64,000 bases of DNA from Pseudomonas entomophila (GTDB lineage Bacteria; Pseudomonadota; Gammaproteobacteria; Pseudomonadales; Pseudomonadaceae): assembly GCF_013523125.1 (NCBI RefSeq), contig NZ_JAAMQJ010000006.1, forward strand, positions 1-64,000, given 5' to 3'. A model generated the notes under the pieces. The model saw only the letters and a program-made list of their open reading frames with translations, ran no database searches and was not told the DNA's origin. Made by a program: the position numbers and the translations under genes. Below, piece by piece: positions 9,985-22,176 of the stretch (its first letter is position 1; each line of letters opens with the position of its first letter).

Positions 9985-10002
9985 GGGGCGCCCAGGCGCC
10001 CC
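9985..10002. terminator. GC-rich hairpin between convergent hslR and PAP2 gene
   Basis: GGGGCGC (9985-9991) and GCGCCCC (9996-10002) form a 7-bp stem with a 4-base loop in the 30-base gap between two convergent genes. There is no T-run, so it is a weak terminator candidate on either strand. Confidence 0.35.
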
Positions 10003-10008
10003 AGGCCA

Positions 10009-10812
10009 TCAACGCGGTGCCTTGACCACGCTCAGGCACCTGACCAGCGGCAGCCGCGCCAGCAGCGCGAACAACCCGGACGTCCAGCGCAGCAGGGCCG
10101 CGCTGGCCTTGGCTGCCAGAGGGGTGTAGCAGCTCCAGCCCAAGGCCAGGATCGCCATCAGCAGGCCGCCGATGTAGTCGTCCTGCCCCCAGTGGGCGCC
10201 AGCGACCAGGCGCGGCAGCATGAACAGCACGGCCAGGCCCCAGATCACCAGGTACTGCCCGACACGGCGGCTGAACAGGCTCATGAACAGGGCCCAGATC
10301 AGCAGCACCGAGGCATGGTCGCCCGGGAAGCTCTGGCCGGAACGGTCCTTGAGCTCCCAGCGCGATTCCAGGTGTGGGTAGAAATCGCTCAGGCGCACGG
10401 CGTCGGGCAGCACCATCGAAGGGCTCTCGTGTTGCCAGCCCATCGCGTCGGTCCACTTGGAAAACAGCGCGCGAATCACCACTAACAGGATCAGCGTGAC
10501 CAGAAAGCCGAAGAAGGCCTCGCGGACCTGGCAGGCCTTGAACACCCAATTGCCCTTGATCAGCAGGCTCAGCAGGATCAGCCCCACGACGATGTCGAAC
10601 GGGCGCAGGCTGCCGACCGTCCAGATGGCACGCCAGACCCCATGGTCGGTCAGCGGTGCGTTGAGGCTGTGGAACAGCCATTCGTCGAATGCGGTGCACA
10701 ACATCTGGCCAAGAGGCCATAACCAGAAACACAGTAGAGCGATGGGCAGCAGGGTACAGGCTGCCAATGGCCCCCAGGACCACTTGGCTTGGAACAGTGG
10801 CCGATTGTCCAT
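10009..10812 (-). CDS. PAP2-family membrane phosphatase
   Basis: 267 residues from [14 protein letters not shown], preceded by GGAAGG. About six hydrophobic segments are visible (for instance [44 protein letters not shown]). The phosphatase motifs are SFPGDHAS (motif 2, catalytic His) at about residue 170 and [12 protein letters not shown] (motif 3) near residue 210. It probably removes phosphate from a lipid or polyprenyl pyrophosphate at the periplasmic face, as undecaprenyl-pyrophosphate or lipid A phosphatases do; the exact substrate is unknown. It converges on hslR and diverges from hslO. Confidence 0.85.
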   Translation of the reverse strand: MDNRPLFQAKWSWGPLAACTLLPIALLCFWLWPLGQMLCTAFDEWLFHSLNAPLTDHGVWRAIWTVGSLRPFDIVVGLILLSLLIKGNWVFKACQVREAFFGFLVTLILLVVIRALFSKWTDAMGWQHESPSMVLPDAVRLSDFYPHLESRWELKDRSGQSFPGDHASVLLIWALFMSLFSRRVGQYLVIWGLAVLFMLPRLVAGAHWGQDDYIGGLLMAILALGWSCYTPLAAKASAALLRWTSGLFALLARLPLVRCLSVVKAPR

Positions 10813-10920
10813 AAGATACCTTCCATAACACGCAGGGATTCGAGACGCCACGAGGGCGCCAAAACGGGCTCGTCATCGAGCTGCAAACATTTTGTCATCA
10901 TTTTCAGATACCCAGAACTC

Positions 10921-11823
10921 ATGCACGATATTCCCGAGACCGATTTCACCCAACGTTTCATCTTCGATGACCGCGATGTGCGCGGCGAGTGGGTGGAGCT
11001 GGACCACAGCTACGCCGAAGTGCTGGCGCGCCATCCCTATCCGCGCCCGGTCGCGCTGCTGCTCGGCGAGCTCATGGCCGCTGCTGCGCTGCTGGTCGGC
11101 ACGCTGAAGTTCGACGGCATCATGACCTTGCAGGCGCGCTCGTCGGGACCGATTCCCTTGCTGATGGTCGAGTGCTCCAGCGAGCGCGACATCCGTGGCA
11201 TGGCCCGTTACGAGGCCGAGCAGATCGCCGACGATGCCACCCTGCACCAGATGATGCCGGCCGGTGACCTGACCCTGACCATCGATCCGGTCAAGGGCCA
11301 GCGTTACCAAGGCATCGTCGACCTGGACGGCGACGACCTGTCCCAGTGCTTCACCAACTACTTCGTGCAGTCGCAGCAGGTGAACACGCGCTTCTGGCTC
11401 GATGCCAATGGCGAGCGTGCCCGCGGCCTGCTGCTGCAACAGCTGCCGGTCGACCGCGAGCGTGACGAGGATGATCGCGCCGCCAGCTGGCAGCACGTGA
11501 CCACCCTCGCTGCGACCCTGTCGCACGAAGAGCTGCTGACGCTCGACAACCAGACCTTGTTGCACCGCCTGTACCACGACGAAGCCGTCCGCCTGTTCGA
11601 TACCCACCCGCTGCGCTTCCGTTGCAGCTGCTCCCGCGAGCGTTCCGGCAATGCCCTGATCAGCCTCGGCGAAGCCGATGCACTGGCCCTGGTGCGTGAG
11701 ATGAACAACCGGGTCGAAGTCGATTGCCAGTTCTGCAACGAGCGCTATGTCTTCGATGAAGCCGACATCCGCCAACTGTTTGCAGGGGGCGGGACAGAAG
11801 CGCCGTCAGAAACTCGTCACTGA
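10921..11823 (+). CDS. hslO: redox-regulated chaperone Hsp33
   Basis: 300 residues. Hsp33 is a cytoplasmic holdase switched on by oxidation of a C-terminal zinc centre. The four zinc cysteines are present as RCSCSRERS (CxC) and DCQFCNERY (CxxC), about residues 236-271. The N-terminal substrate-binding domain includes [19 protein letters not shown] and [16 protein letters not shown]. The ribosome binding site is weak. An intrinsic terminator follows at 11845-11898. Confidence 0.96.
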   Translation: MHDIPETDFTQRFIFDDRDVRGEWVELDHSYAEVLARHPYPRPVALLLGELMAAAALLVGTLKFDGIMTLQARSSGPIPLLMVECSSERDIRGMARYEAEQIADDATLHQMMPAGDLTLTIDPVKGQRYQGIVDLDGDDLSQCFTNYFVQSQQVNTRFWLDANGERARGLLLQQLPVDRERDEDDRAASWQHVTTLAATLSHEELLTLDNQTLLHRLYHDEAVRLFDTHPLRFRCSCSRERSGNALISLGEADALALVREMNNRVEVDCQFCNERYVFDEADIRQLFAGGGTEAPSETRH

Positions 11824-11844
11824 AACGTTTAACCTCAGGAGATT

Positions 11845-11898
11845 CTCCTGTCATGCAGCGCTAAGCGGCTGTTCTGACAGGAGGGGTCTACTTTTTTT
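11845..11898 (+). terminator. intrinsic terminator of hslO
   Basis: CTCCTGTCA (11845-11853) pairs with TGACAGGAG (11875-11883), with an inner CAGC/GCTG stem, and a run of seven T follows at 11892-11898. It ends hslO before the pckA promoter region. Confidence 0.7.
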
Positions 11899-12004
11899 GG
11901 GCGTTTCTGGCATAATCCGGCCACTTTTTTTCGCTGTAGTAGTTTGGAACAGACGACTACAAAACGTTTGGAACACTCGGCCGCAGGCCTGATAGGGTAT
12001 TCTC

Positions 12005-13546
12005 ATGACGCAAGCCAACAACACCGTGTACACCGACCTGAATGTCGATGATCTGGTAAAAGAAGCGCTGTCTCGCGGTGAAGGGGAGTTGGCTGACACG
12101 GGTGCACTGGTCGTGCAAACCGGCCACCGTACCGGGCGTTCGCCAGCCGATCGTTTCATCGTCGACGAGCCGAGCACCACCGCGGCCATCGCCTGGGGCC
12201 CGATCAACCGCAAGTTCCCGGCCGACACGTTCGATGCCCTGTGGGACCGCGTCGAGGCGTTCAACGCTGCCCAGGACCACTTCGTTTCCTACGTTCACGT
12301 AGGGGCGGCGGCCGAGCACTACCTGCCGGTCAAGATGACCACCCAGACCGCTTGGCAGAATCTGTTCGGCCGTTGCCTGTTCATCAACCCGGCCCAGTAC
12401 AACCCGGCCGGCCGCGATGAGTGGCAGATCCTCAACGTGGCCAACTTCGAGTGCGTGCCCGAGCGTGACGGCACTAACTCCGACGGCTGCGTGATCATCA
12501 ACTTCGCCCAGAAGAAGGTGCTGATCGCGGGCATGCGCTACGCCGGCGAAATGAAGAAAGCCATGTTCTCGGTGCAGAACTTCCTCCTGCCAGCAGCCGA
12601 CGTGCTGCCGATGCACTGCGCCGCCAACATCGGCGAAGACGGCGACGTCACCCTGTTCTTCGGCCTGTCCGGCACCGGCAAGACCACCCTGTCGGCCGAC
12701 GAAAGCCGTTACCTGATCGGTGACGACGAGCACGGCTGGGGCGAAGGCGTGGTGTTCAACATGGAAGGCGGTTGCTATGCCAAGTGCATCGACCTGTCCG
12801 AGAAGAACGAGCCGGTCATCTGGAAAGCCATCAAGCACGGCGCGGTGCTGGAAAACGTCATCATCGACGACGCCAAGCACGCCGACTACACCGATGTCAG
12901 CCTGACCCAGAACAGCCGTGCGGCCTATCCGCTCGAGCACGTCGCCAAGCGCTCCGACGCCAACCTGGGCGGCGAGCCGAACGCGGTCATCTTCCTGACT
13001 TGCGACCTGACCGGCGTACTGCCTCCGGTGTCGATCCTGAACAACGAACAGGCGGCCTATCACTTCCTGTCCGGCTACACCGCGCTGGTCGGTTCCACCG
13101 AGATGGGGTCGGGCAGCGGCATCAAGTCGACCTTCTCCACCTGCTTCGGCGCACCGTTCTTCCCGCGTCCAGCCGGTGAATACGCCGAACTGCTGATCAA
13201 GCGGATCAACGGTTTCGGCTCGAAGGTCTACCTGGTCAACACCGGCTGGACCGGTGGCGGCTACGGCGTCGGCCAGCGCTTCAACATCCCGACCACCCGT
13301 GCCGTGATCGCGGCCATCCAGAGCGGCGCGCTGGTCGGTGCTGAGACCGAGCACCTGGACATCATCAACCTGGACGTGCCGAAGGCCGTGCCGGGCGTCG
13401 AGACCCACCTGCTCAACCCACGCAACACCTGGGCTGATCCGGCTGCCTATGACGAAGCTGCCAAGGGCCTGGCCAAGCTGTTCATCGAGAACTTCAAGAA
13501 GTTCGAAGTCTCCGACGCCATCACGGCTGCGGGCCCACAGCTGTAA
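12005..13546 (+). CDS. pckA: phosphoenolpyruvate carboxykinase (ATP)
   Basis: 513 residues, the family length. Converts oxaloacetate and ATP to phosphoenolpyruvate and CO2, the entry to gluconeogenesis during growth on organic or amino acids. The kinase P-loop is [14 protein letters not shown] at about residue 220, with the preceding [12 protein letters not shown] and the metal-binding [38 protein letters not shown] near the N terminus binds substrate. The upstream gap (11899-12004) contains a CATAAT at 11911-11916 that may be a -10 box. A hairpin terminator follows. Confidence 0.97.
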   Translation: MTQANNTVYTDLNVDDLVKEALSRGEGELADTGALVVQTGHRTGRSPADRFIVDEPSTTAAIAWGPINRKFPADTFDALWDRVEAFNAAQDHFVSYVHVGAAAEHYLPVKMTTQTAWQNLFGRCLFINPAQYNPAGRDEWQILNVANFECVPERDGTNSDGCVIINFAQKKVLIAGMRYAGEMKKAMFSVQNFLLPAADVLPMHCAANIGEDGDVTLFFGLSGTGKTTLSADESRYLIGDDEHGWGEGVVFNMEGGCYAKCIDLSEKNEPVIWKAIKHGAVLENVIIDDAKHADYTDVSLTQNSRAAYPLEHVAKRSDANLGGEPNAVIFLTCDLTGVLPPVSILNNEQAAYHFLSGYTALVGSTEMGSGSGIKSTFSTCFGAPFFPRPAGEYAELLIKRINGFGSKVYLVNTGWTGGGYGVGQRFNIPTTRAVIAAIQSGALVGAETEHLDIINLDVPKAVPGVETHLLNPRNTWADPAAYDEAAKGLAKLFIENFKKFEVSDAITAAGPQL

Positions 13547-13561
13547 GACGCTGGTGAATTG

Positions 13562-13591
13562 CCCGACAGCTCAGTCACTGAGGCTGTCGGG
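13562..13591 (+). terminator. hairpin terminator of pckA
   Basis: CCCGACAGC (13562-13570) pairs with GCTGTCGGG (13583-13591), the loop itself containing a TCAG/CTGA stem; TTGAAG follows, so the T-tract is short. It lies 15 bases after the pckA stop. Confidence 0.6.
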
Positions 13592-13620
13592 TTGAAGCAC
13601 CCAGGGCCGCCAGGCGGCCC

Positions 13621-13693
13621 ATCGCTGGCAAGCCAGCTCCCACAAGGCACAGGGCGCAGCTCATGACCTTGTGGGAGCTGGATTGCCAGCGAT
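13621..13693. repeat. inverted REP pair
   Basis: ATCGCTGGCAAGCCAGCTCC begins at 13621 and its near-perfect inverse ends at 13693, separated by about 20 bases. This is a typical Pseudomonas REP doublet, placed between pckA and the next gene. Confidence 0.75.
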
Positions 13694-13743
13694 CTGGCTG
13701 CGCAGCAGCTCCGCGAACACCCTCTGACCAACAGGTCGCCCCC

Positions 13744-14166
13744 ATGATCGATGCTCCCTCCCGTACCGATTGCGGTTACTTCCACACCCTCACCAGCCGT
13801 TACCAGGACAACGACGCCAATGGCTTCCTGTCGGGCGCAGCCGTGCATGCCTGCTTCGAGTCCGCCGTGCAGGCGTTCTTGCTGCAACGGGCCGGGCTCG
13901 ACCTGCGTGAAGGGGCGTTGGCGGCCTTCGTGATCCACACCTCGGCGGATTTCCTGGCATTGCCCGGTTTCCCGGACGGACTCGAGGTGGGGCTGGGTAT
14001 CCTGGGCGCCAGCGGCAGTACCGTGGAATATCGACTGGTGCTGTTTCGTCGGGGCGAGGATCAGGCCTGCGCCACGGGCAGGTGGGTGCAGGTGTTCGTC
14101 GATCGCGCCAGTGGCGAGCCGGCGCGGTTGCCCGAAGGGCTGAAAGAGGCGTTGCGGGCCTTGTAG
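13744..14166 (+). CDS. YbgC/FadM-type hotdog acyl-CoA thioesterase
   Basis: 140 residues from MIDAPSRTDCGYF. The signature TSRYQDNDANGFLSGAAVHAC (about residues 16-36) carries the catalytic Asp of the 4-hydroxybenzoyl-CoA thioesterase type (YxDxDxxGH-like, here with Asn-Gly-Phe in place of Gly-His). The rest fits a single hotdog domain. Probably a cytoplasmic acyl-CoA thioesterase; substrate unknown. It stands alone between a REP pair and a convergent gene. Confidence 0.75.
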   Translation: MIDAPSRTDCGYFHTLTSRYQDNDANGFLSGAAVHACFESAVQAFLLQRAGLDLREGALAAFVIHTSADFLALPGFPDGLEVGLGILGASGSTVEYRLVLFRRGEDQACATGRWVQVFVDRASGEPARLPEGLKEALRAL

Positions 14167-14218
14167 GCCTGGAGCGAGCCAGGGCCGGCCATGGGATGGG
14201 CCGGATCAGGCGCTGCCC

Positions 14219-14686
14219 TCAGCGATGACGCCAGTGGCGCTTGTGCTTGCGATGGCCGTAGTGGTGACCACGGTCATGACGACGGTTGTCGTAGCCGCGG
14301 CGGTCACGACGATCGTCCTGGTCGGCCTTGTTGCCCATGTAGTTGCCCAGGGCACCGCCAGCGCCACCGCCAGCCGCTGCACCGATCAGGCTGCCGGTGT
14401 TGCCACCCACGCTGCGCCCGACCACGTTGCCACCGGCTGCACCCAAGGCACCGCCGATGGCCGCTTCACCGCGCTGGCGCTTGTCGGCACCGACGGCACT
14501 GCCGGCTGCGCCACCCAGACCGGCGCCGATGGCCGAACCGGTGCTGCCGCCGATCGACTGGCCCACGACGGAGCCGAGTACCCCACCCAATGCGCCACCG
14601 ATACCGGCTTCGGTGTTGCCACCCGCCATGACGGCACCACTGAACAGACCAAAGAACAACAACAGAATCGAGGAGTACTTCTTCAT
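14219..14686 (-). CDS. glycine-zipper surface or envelope protein with basic His/Arg-rich tail
   Basis: 155 residues. A signal peptide (KYSSILLLFFGLFSGAVMAG, cleavage near residue 22) is followed by about 85 residues of repeated glycine zippers (GGALGGVLGSVVGQSIGGST; IGAGLGGAAGSAVGAD; IGGALGAAGGNVVGRSVGGN), then a tail from about residue 120 rich in Arg, His, Asp and Lys (RRDRRGYDNRRHDRGHHYGH). Glycine-zipper segments of this kind are found in outer-membrane-associated proteins. Function unknown. Confidence 0.8.
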   Translation of the reverse strand: MKKYSSILLLFFGLFSGAVMAGGNTEAGIGGALGGVLGSVVGQSIGGSTGSAIGAGLGGAAGSAVGADKRQRGEAAIGGALGAAGGNVVGRSVGGNTGSLIGAAAGGGAGGALGNYMGNKADQDDRRDRRGYDNRRHDRGHHYGHRKHKRHWRHR

Positions 14687-14846
14687 TGAGAAAGCCTCAT
14701 GTAATGGACGAGGCGAATGTGAAGTGCGACGTTGAAACTGGCAACCAAAAACCGACGAATAACCTGTTGCACTAACAGTTTGTCAGGTTGTTGTTTTTAC
14801 AGTGAAACTTTATTCAAAAGCCCCGGTCTTACGGGGTTCGCTTAGT

Positions 14847-14878
14847 TAAAGACCCGTTCTTTTTCGGACGGGTCTTTA
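14847..14878 (-). terminator. hairpin terminator downstream of the YdeP-type gene
   Basis: AAAGACCCGT and ACGGGTCTTT form a perfect 10-bp stem around a T/C-rich loop, just past the stop of the molybdoenzyme gene (14898) and upstream of the glycine-zipper gene. The outer A/T pairs supply the U-tract. Confidence 0.65.
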
Positions 14879-14897
14879 CGGTCGTTTTACTTAAGTT

Positions 14898-17237
<2,340 letters not shown>

Positions 17238-17242
17238 GGCGA

Positions 17243-18073
17243 TCACGGCTCCCTCACGGGGCTGAATACCCGCGGTGCACTGTGTTTGGGCAAATGAATG
17301 AGGTTGAGGTTGTGGCGGCGCGCCCACTGCGTGGCCAGGCCGGTCGGCGCGGACAGGCTGACCAGGGTCTGGATACCGGCGCGCAGGACCTTCTGGATCA
17401 GTTCCAGGCTGCAGCGGCTGGTCACGATCGCCAGGCCACCGGCCGTGTCGATGCGCTGGCGCAGCAGGCCCCCGATCACCTTGTCCAGGGCGTTGTGCCG
17501 GCCGATGTCTTCGCGGCCCATCAGCAGCTCGCCCTGGGCGTCCATGAACAGGGCGGCATGCACGGCGCCGCAATCCTGACCCAGGACCTGGAACGGTTCG
17601 ATCCGCTGGCGCAGGCCCTGCAGCCAGGCCGCCGGGGGCAGCGGGGCGCCGGGCAGCGCGCTTAGCTCAGGCAAGGCCTGCTCCAGGGCCTCGACCCCGC
17701 ACAGGCCGCAGCCGCTGGTACCGGCCAGTTGGCGGCGCTGGTCCTTCAAGGCCCAGAAGGCGCGGCTGGCGATCTGCACGTCGGCGTAGAGCGCCGAGCC
17801 ACTGCCCGAGAGGGTGAGGTCATACAGGTCCGACAGGTCGGTGACGATGCCGCTGCCGACGCTGAACCCGACCACGAAATCCTCGAGGTCCGTGGGGCTG
17901 ACCAGCATCACGGCCTGGTTGAGACCGTTGTAGGCGATCGCCAGGGCTACTTCCTCGGCAAGCGGGGTCGCCTCGGCAGTCTGTGCGTCGAGGGGTTGAT
18001 AGTCGTAGGTGCTGCGAGCGGCAGGCAGGGCGAAGGACGTGGGTGCCGCGCAGACCGGAAGTGTGCTGTTCAT
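17243..18073 (-). CDS. fdhD: formate dehydrogenase accessory sulfurtransferase FdhD
   Basis: 276 residues. FdhD transfers sulfur from IscS to the molybdenum cofactor of formate-dehydrogenase-type enzymes. The essential Cys pair is present in GTSGCGLCGVEAL (about residues 119-131); other family motifs are FVVGFSVGSGIV, MGREDIGRHNALDKVIGG and IVTSRCSLELIQKV. It is the first gene of a two-gene operon with the YdeP-type oxidoreductase. The first 25 residues are less conserved, so an internal start cannot be excluded. Confidence 0.94.
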   Translation of the reverse strand: MNSTLPVCAAPTSFALPAARSTYDYQPLDAQTAEATPLAEEVALAIAYNGLNQAVMLVSPTDLEDFVVGFSVGSGIVTDLSDLYDLTLSGSGSALYADVQIASRAFWALKDQRRQLAGTSGCGLCGVEALEQALPELSALPGAPLPPAAWLQGLRQRIEPFQVLGQDCGAVHAALFMDAQGELLMGREDIGRHNALDKVIGGLLRQRIDTAGGLAIVTSRCSLELIQKVLRAGIQTLVSLSAPTGLATQWARRHNLNLIHLPKHSAPRVFSPVREP

Positions 18074-18204
18074 GGCAACGGATCACCGGCGGCGTTTATC
18101 ACTCGATCAAGCGTATGCCTCAATGGACACCCCGTCTAATCGCTTGACTCGATACGGTGATAGACGCCGTCGATGGACGGCGGTCGCGCTACCTGCCCGT
18201 CAGG

Positions 18205-18867
18205 CTACAGCTCCTCGAGCAACGCTCGGTAATCCTCCACGGCGGCGAATTCCTCGGTGTCGCGCGGTCCGCGCCGGCTGTCCGGCTCGCGCACGGCCAG
18301 CAGGTGCCCCACCCCGTAGCGTCGGGCGCTGCGCAGGACCGCCAGGGTGTCGTCGATGAACAGGCTGCGCGCTGGCGTGAAACCGATGTCTGCCTGCAAG
18401 GCGTCCCAGAACTGCGGGCTTTCCTTGGGGAAGCCGTAGTCGTGGGAACTGATCAGGCGCTCGAAGTAAGGGGCCAGCTCCACCCGCTCCAGCTTCAGCG
18501 ACAGCGAATCACGGTGCGCGTTGGTGATCATCACCACGCGTTTGCCTGCGTCGCGCACGGCAGCCAGGAACACGTCGGCGTCCGGGCGCAAGGCGATCAG
18601 GTCGGCGATCTCGCGCTTGAGCTCGCGGATCGGCAGGTTCAGCTCGCGGCTCCAGAAATCCAGGCAGTACCAGTTGAGGGTGCCCGCATTGCGCTCGAAC
18701 AGCGGTTGCAGTTCCAGTTCGGCCATGGCCCGACTCACGCCGTGCACCTGGGCATAGCGGGCCGGCAGGTGCTCCAGCCAGAACTGGTTGTCGTAGTGCA
18801 GGTCGAGCAGGGTGCCGTCCATGTCCAGCAGCACGGTATCGATGGACGTCCAGTTCAGAAGAGGCAT
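18205..18867 (-). CDS. yrfG: HAD-family GMP/IMP nucleotidase (YrfG)
   Basis: 220 residues from MPLLNWTSIDTVLLDMD. HAD motif I is LLDMDGTLLDLHYDNQFWLE, with the nucleophile Asp in DMDGT. Motif II lies in VVMITNAHRDS, and motifs III and IV in FPKESPQFWDAL and SLFIDDTLAVL. YrfG dephosphorylates purine nucleoside monophosphates. It is divergent from nudE across only 65 bases, the usual pseudomonad arrangement. Confidence 0.88.
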   Translation of the reverse strand: MPLLNWTSIDTVLLDMDGTLLDLHYDNQFWLEHLPARYAQVHGVSRAMAELELQPLFERNAGTLNWYCLDFWSRELNLPIRELKREIADLIALRPDADVFLAAVRDAGKRVVMITNAHRDSLSLKLERVELAPYFERLISSHDYGFPKESPQFWDALQADIGFTPARSLFIDDTLAVLRSARRYGVGHLLAVREPDSRRGPRDTEEFAAVEDYRALLEEL

Positions 18868-18932
18868 GTGAAGTTCTCGATCGGTCGGCAAGCCACGGTA
18901 TAGTACCCCGTTCATGCCAAGGAGCCGTTCCC

Positions 18933-19496
18933 ATGCGCCAGAAACCCACCGTGCTCGGTCGCGAGATCGTCGCCAGCAGCCGCCTGTTCCGAGTCGAAGC
19001 CGTGCAGCTGCGTTTCACCAACGGGACCGAGCGGACCTACGAGCGGCTGGTCGGCAGCGGCACGGGCCATGGCGCGGTGATGATCGTGGCCATGCTCGAC
19101 GATGAGCATGCCGTGCTGATCGAGGAATACTGTGGCGGCACCGACAGCTACGAGCTGTCCTTGCCCAAAGGCCTGATCGAGCCTGGCGAAGACGTGCTGG
19201 CGGCCGCCAACCGTGAGCTCAAGGAGGAGGCCGGGTTCGGCGCACGCCAGCTTGAACACCTGACCGAGCTGTCGCTGTCGCCCGGCTACATGAGCCAGAA
19301 GATCCAGGTGGTGCTGGCCACCGACCTCTTCGAAGAGCGCCTGGAAGGCGACGAGCCCGAGCCGATGCGCGTGGACAAAGTCAACCTGCGCGAGCTGTCG
19401 TCGCTGGCCACGCATCCGCAGTTCTCCGAGGGCCGGGCACTGGCGGCGCTGTACCTGGTGCGTGACCTGCTGTCGCAACGGGGGCTGTTCGCATGA
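18933..19496 (+). CDS. nudE: ADP compounds hydrolase NudE
   Basis: 187 residues. Nudix hydrolase with the full box GLIEPGEDVLAAANRELKEE then AGF (about residues 86-108). NudE cleaves ADP-ribose, NADH and diadenosine polyphosphates. GGAG lies 8 bases before the ATG. The stop overlaps the start of cysQ by four bases, so they form an operon that handles phosphorylated adenine nucleotides. Confidence 0.93.
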   Translation: MRQKPTVLGREIVASSRLFRVEAVQLRFTNGTERTYERLVGSGTGHGAVMIVAMLDDEHAVLIEEYCGGTDSYELSLPKGLIEPGEDVLAAANRELKEEAGFGARQLEHLTELSLSPGYMSQKIQVVLATDLFEERLEGDEPEPMRVDKVNLRELSSLATHPQFSEGRALAALYLVRDLLSQRGLFA

Positions 19497-20323
19497 GTGA
19501 CGAGCGCGACCTGATGCAGGCCGTCGTCACCCTGGCACGTCGTGCCGGCGAGGCGATCATGCCGTTCTGGCGGGCCGACGTGGCGGTGACCGCCAAGGCC
19601 GACGACTCCCCTGTGACGGCCGCCGACCTGGCGGCGCATGCGGTCATCGAGGCCGGCCTGAAGGCGCTGGCACCGGAGATTCCGGTGCTGTCGGAAGAGG
19701 ACTGCGACATTCCGCTCGCGCAGCGCGAAGGCTGGACGCGCTGGTGGCTGGTCGATCCGCTGGACGGCACCAAGGAGTTCATCGCCGGCAGCGAAGAGTT
19801 CACCGTCAACATCGCCCTGGTCGAGCGCGGCGAGGTGGTGTTCGGCGTGGTGGTGATGCCGGTTAACGGGCGCAGCTATCACGGCGGGCGCGGGCTGGGG
19901 GCATGGCGGGCCGACGCAGGGGATGTCGAGCGGCCCATCCGCGCCCGGCACCAGCCTGCGGCAGGCGAGCGCTTCACGGTGGTCGCCAGCCGACGTCACT
20001 CCAGCCCGCGACAGGAAGCCCTGCTGGCCGGGCTGGGCGAGGCGCTGGGCGAACTGACACTGGCCAACATCGGCAGCTCCTTGAAGTTCTGCCTCCTGGC
20101 CGAAGGCTCTGCCGACTGCTACCCACGCCTGGCGCCGACCTCGCAGTGGGACACCGCCGCGGCCCAGGGCGTGCTCGAAGGCGCCGGTGGCGAAGTGCTC
20201 GACCTCGAAGGCCAGCGTTTCGCCTATCCGCCTCGCGAGTCGCTGCTCAACGGTCACTTCCTTGCGCTGCCTGCTGCCGCGCCGTGGCGCCAGACCTTGC
20301 TGGCGCTGGCCTCAACGGTGTAG
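19493..20323 (+). CDS. cysQ: 3'(2'),5'-bisphosphate nucleotidase CysQ
   Basis: 276 residues. Hydrolyses 3'-phosphoadenosine 5'-phosphate, the by-product of sulfate assimilation. Inositol-monophosphatase-family metal sites are visible: PVLSEED (about 63-69), WWLVDPLDGTKEFIAGSEEF (about 84-103) and the C-terminal PTSQWDTAAAQGVLEGAGG. Translationally coupled to nudE. Its 3' end overlaps by 12 bases the end of the convergent thioesterase gene. Confidence 0.93.
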   Translation: MSDERDLMQAVVTLARRAGEAIMPFWRADVAVTAKADDSPVTAADLAAHAVIEAGLKALAPEIPVLSEEDCDIPLAQREGWTRWWLVDPLDGTKEFIAGSEEFTVNIALVERGEVVFGVVVMPVNGRSYHGGRGLGAWRADAGDVERPIRARHQPAAGERFTVVASRRHSSPRQEALLAGLGEALGELTLANIGSSLKFCLLAEGSADCYPRLAPTSQWDTAAAQGVLEGAGGEVLDLEGQRFAYPPRESLLNGHFLALPAAAPWRQTLLALASTV

Positions 20324-20770
20324 CACGTACTGCCCGCTGAAGGTCACGGCCGGCGTTTCGTCCCCTTCGTTGAACACGACGGTGTCCAGGACCAGCCGCG
20401 CGCGTCCGCGCCGCTGGTACAGCCTGACGAAGCGGTCCCAGGCCTCGGCTGGCGGCGCCTCGCACACGGCGATCGCCACGCCGGTGACCGGCCTTGGGTA
20501 GCCGATCTGACCGTCCTGGATGACGATGTGCCCGTCGTCGATGCCGGCCTCGCGCAGGCGCAGGTGCAGCCAGCCCCAGCCGGCCAGCACGGCCACGCAG
20601 TACAGGCTGCCGCCGAACATGGTGTTCTTGTGGTTGACGTTGGCGGCCAAGGGCAGCCCCAGACGCAACACATGGGCCTCCCAGCCGCGTACCTCCAGCC
20701 CCATCTGCCGGGTCAGCGGAATGTCGTCGTGCAGCAGGGCCTGAAGGTCGTCACAGGTCTGGCGAGTCAT
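20312..20770 (-). CDS. YiiD_C-type thioesterase domain protein
   Basis: 152 residues, a single hotdog domain of the type at the C terminus of YiiD: NVNHKNTMFGGSLYCVAVLA (about 45-64) followed by IVIQDGQIGYPRPVTG. It is annotated in pseudomonads as a putative thioesterase; the substrate is unknown. The start overlaps the dctD stop by four bases, so it is the last gene of the rmlB-rmlD-dctB-dctD run. Confidence 0.78.
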   Translation of the reverse strand: MTRQTCDDLQALLHDDIPLTRQMGLEVRGWEAHVLRLGLPLAANVNHKNTMFGGSLYCVAVLAGWGWLHLRLREAGIDDGHIVIQDGQIGYPRPVTGVAIAVCEAPPAEAWDRFVRLYQRRGRARLVLDTVVFNEGDETPAVTFSGQYVLHR

Positions 20771-22176
20771 CGGGCATCCTCCTGATCGTCCTGGGTGTGG
20801 CCATCGGTGAAGCTCAGGCCATGCTTGCGCAGCTTGTCGTGCAGGGTCTTGCGCGGCATTCCCAGGGCTTCGGCCAGGCTGCGCAGGGACGTGTGGGGCC
20901 GCGCCATTTCAGCGACGATCAACCCACGCTCGAACTGCTCCACCTGCTCGCTCAGACGCCCCTCGGCCGGGCCTGCGGCACTGACGGCCTGGGCATCGAC
21001 CGGCTCCTGGCCATCGAGGGCCAGCTCCAGGCCCAGGGCGAAGCGTTCGGCGGCGTTCTGCAGTTCACGCACGTTGCCTGGCCAGGCATGGCGCAACAGC
21101 AGGGCGCGCTGTGCAGGCTGCACGTCATGGCGCGGCAGGCCATGCCGTTGGCTGGCCGCATCGGCGAAATGCTGGAACAGCATCAGGATGTCGTCACCGC
21201 GTTCGCGCAGGGCGGGGATGCGCAACGAGGCGACGTTCAGCCGGTAGTACAGGTCGGCGCGGAAGCGGCCCTGGTCGGCCGCCTGGCGCAGGTCTTCCTT
21301 GGTGGCGGCGATCACGCGGATGTCCAGCGGGATCAGCTGGTTGCCGCCCAGGCGCTCGACCACGCGCTCCTGCAGCAGGCGCAGCAGTTTAACCTGCACG
21401 TCCAGGCTCATGCTCTCGATCTCGTCCAGGAACAAGGTGCCACCGTTGGCGAACTCGAACTTGCCGATGCGGCGTTTCTGCGCGCCGGTGAACGCGCCCG
21501 GTTCGTGCCCGAACAGCTCGCTCTCGACCACCGACTCGGCCAGCGCGCCGGCGTTGATCGCCACGAAAGGCCCGCTGCGCCGCGCCGACAGGTCGTGCAG
21601 GGCACGTGCGACGACTTCCTTGCCGGCCCCGGTCTCGCCGAGGATCAGCACGTCGGCGCGGGTACCGGCCAGGGCGCCGATCTGCTCGCGCAGGCGCTGC
21701 ATCGAGGGCGACTGGCCCACCAGGCGGGTCGCCAGCTGCTGCCGGTCGCTGAGCGCCAGGCGCAGGCTGCGGTTCTCCAGCACCAGCCGACGCACATCGA
21801 GGGCGCGCCGTACGCTGTCGAGCAGCGCGTCGCTGGCGAAGGGCTTTTCCAGGAAGTCGTAGGCGCCGGCTCGCATGGCCTGCACGGCCAGGGGAACATC
21901 GCCATGTCCGGTGATGAGCAGCACCGGCAGGTCGCGGTCACGGGCATGCACGCGCTCGAGCAGTTGCAGGCCGTCGATGCCCGGCATGCGGATGTCACTG
22001 ACCAGCACGCCGGGCCAGTCAGGCTCGATCCGCTCGACCAGGCCCTGGGCGCTGTCCAGCGTGACCACCTTGAGGCCGGCCAGGTCCAGGGTCTGGCTCA
22101 GGGCGCGGCGCAGGTGCGGGTCGTCGTCGACCAGGATCACCTGGACGTGACTGTCGATCATGTCTCCGGGCGTCAT
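20767..22176 (-). CDS. dctD: sigma-54-dependent response regulator DctD
   Basis: 469 residues. The receiver (about 10-125) has VILVDDDPHLRRAL, the phosphoacceptor Asp in VLVSDIRMPGIDGL and the Lys of FLEKPFASDAL. The AAA+ domain follows with Walker A GETGAGKEVVARAL, the sigma-54-contacting GAFTGA loop (EPGAFTGAQKR) and Walker B TLFLDEIESM. A Fis-type helix-turn-helix is at the C terminus (LRSLAEALGMPRKTLHDKLR). It activates sigma-54 promoters for C4-dicarboxylate transport. Start overlaps dctB by four bases; a second ATG 5 codons in (MIDSHVQ) is an alternative. Confidence 0.9.
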   Translation of the reverse strand: MTPGDMIDSHVQVILVDDDPHLRRALSQTLDLAGLKVVTLDSAQGLVERIEPDWPGVLVSDIRMPGIDGLQLLERVHARDRDLPVLLITGHGDVPLAVQAMRAGAYDFLEKPFASDALLDSVRRALDVRRLVLENRSLRLALSDRQQLATRLVGQSPSMQRLREQIGALAGTRADVLILGETGAGKEVVARALHDLSARRSGPFVAINAGALAESVVESELFGHEPGAFTGAQKRRIGKFEFANGGTLFLDEIESMSLDVQVKLLRLLQERVVERLGGNQLIPLDIRVIAATKEDLRQAADQGRFRADLYYRLNVASLRIPALRERGDDILMLFQHFADAASQRHGLPRHDVQPAQRALLLRHAWPGNVRELQNAAERFALGLELALDGQEPVDAQAVSAAGPAEGRLSEQVEQFERGLIVAEMARPHTSLRSLAEALGMPRKTLHDKLRKHGLSFTDGHTQDDQEDAR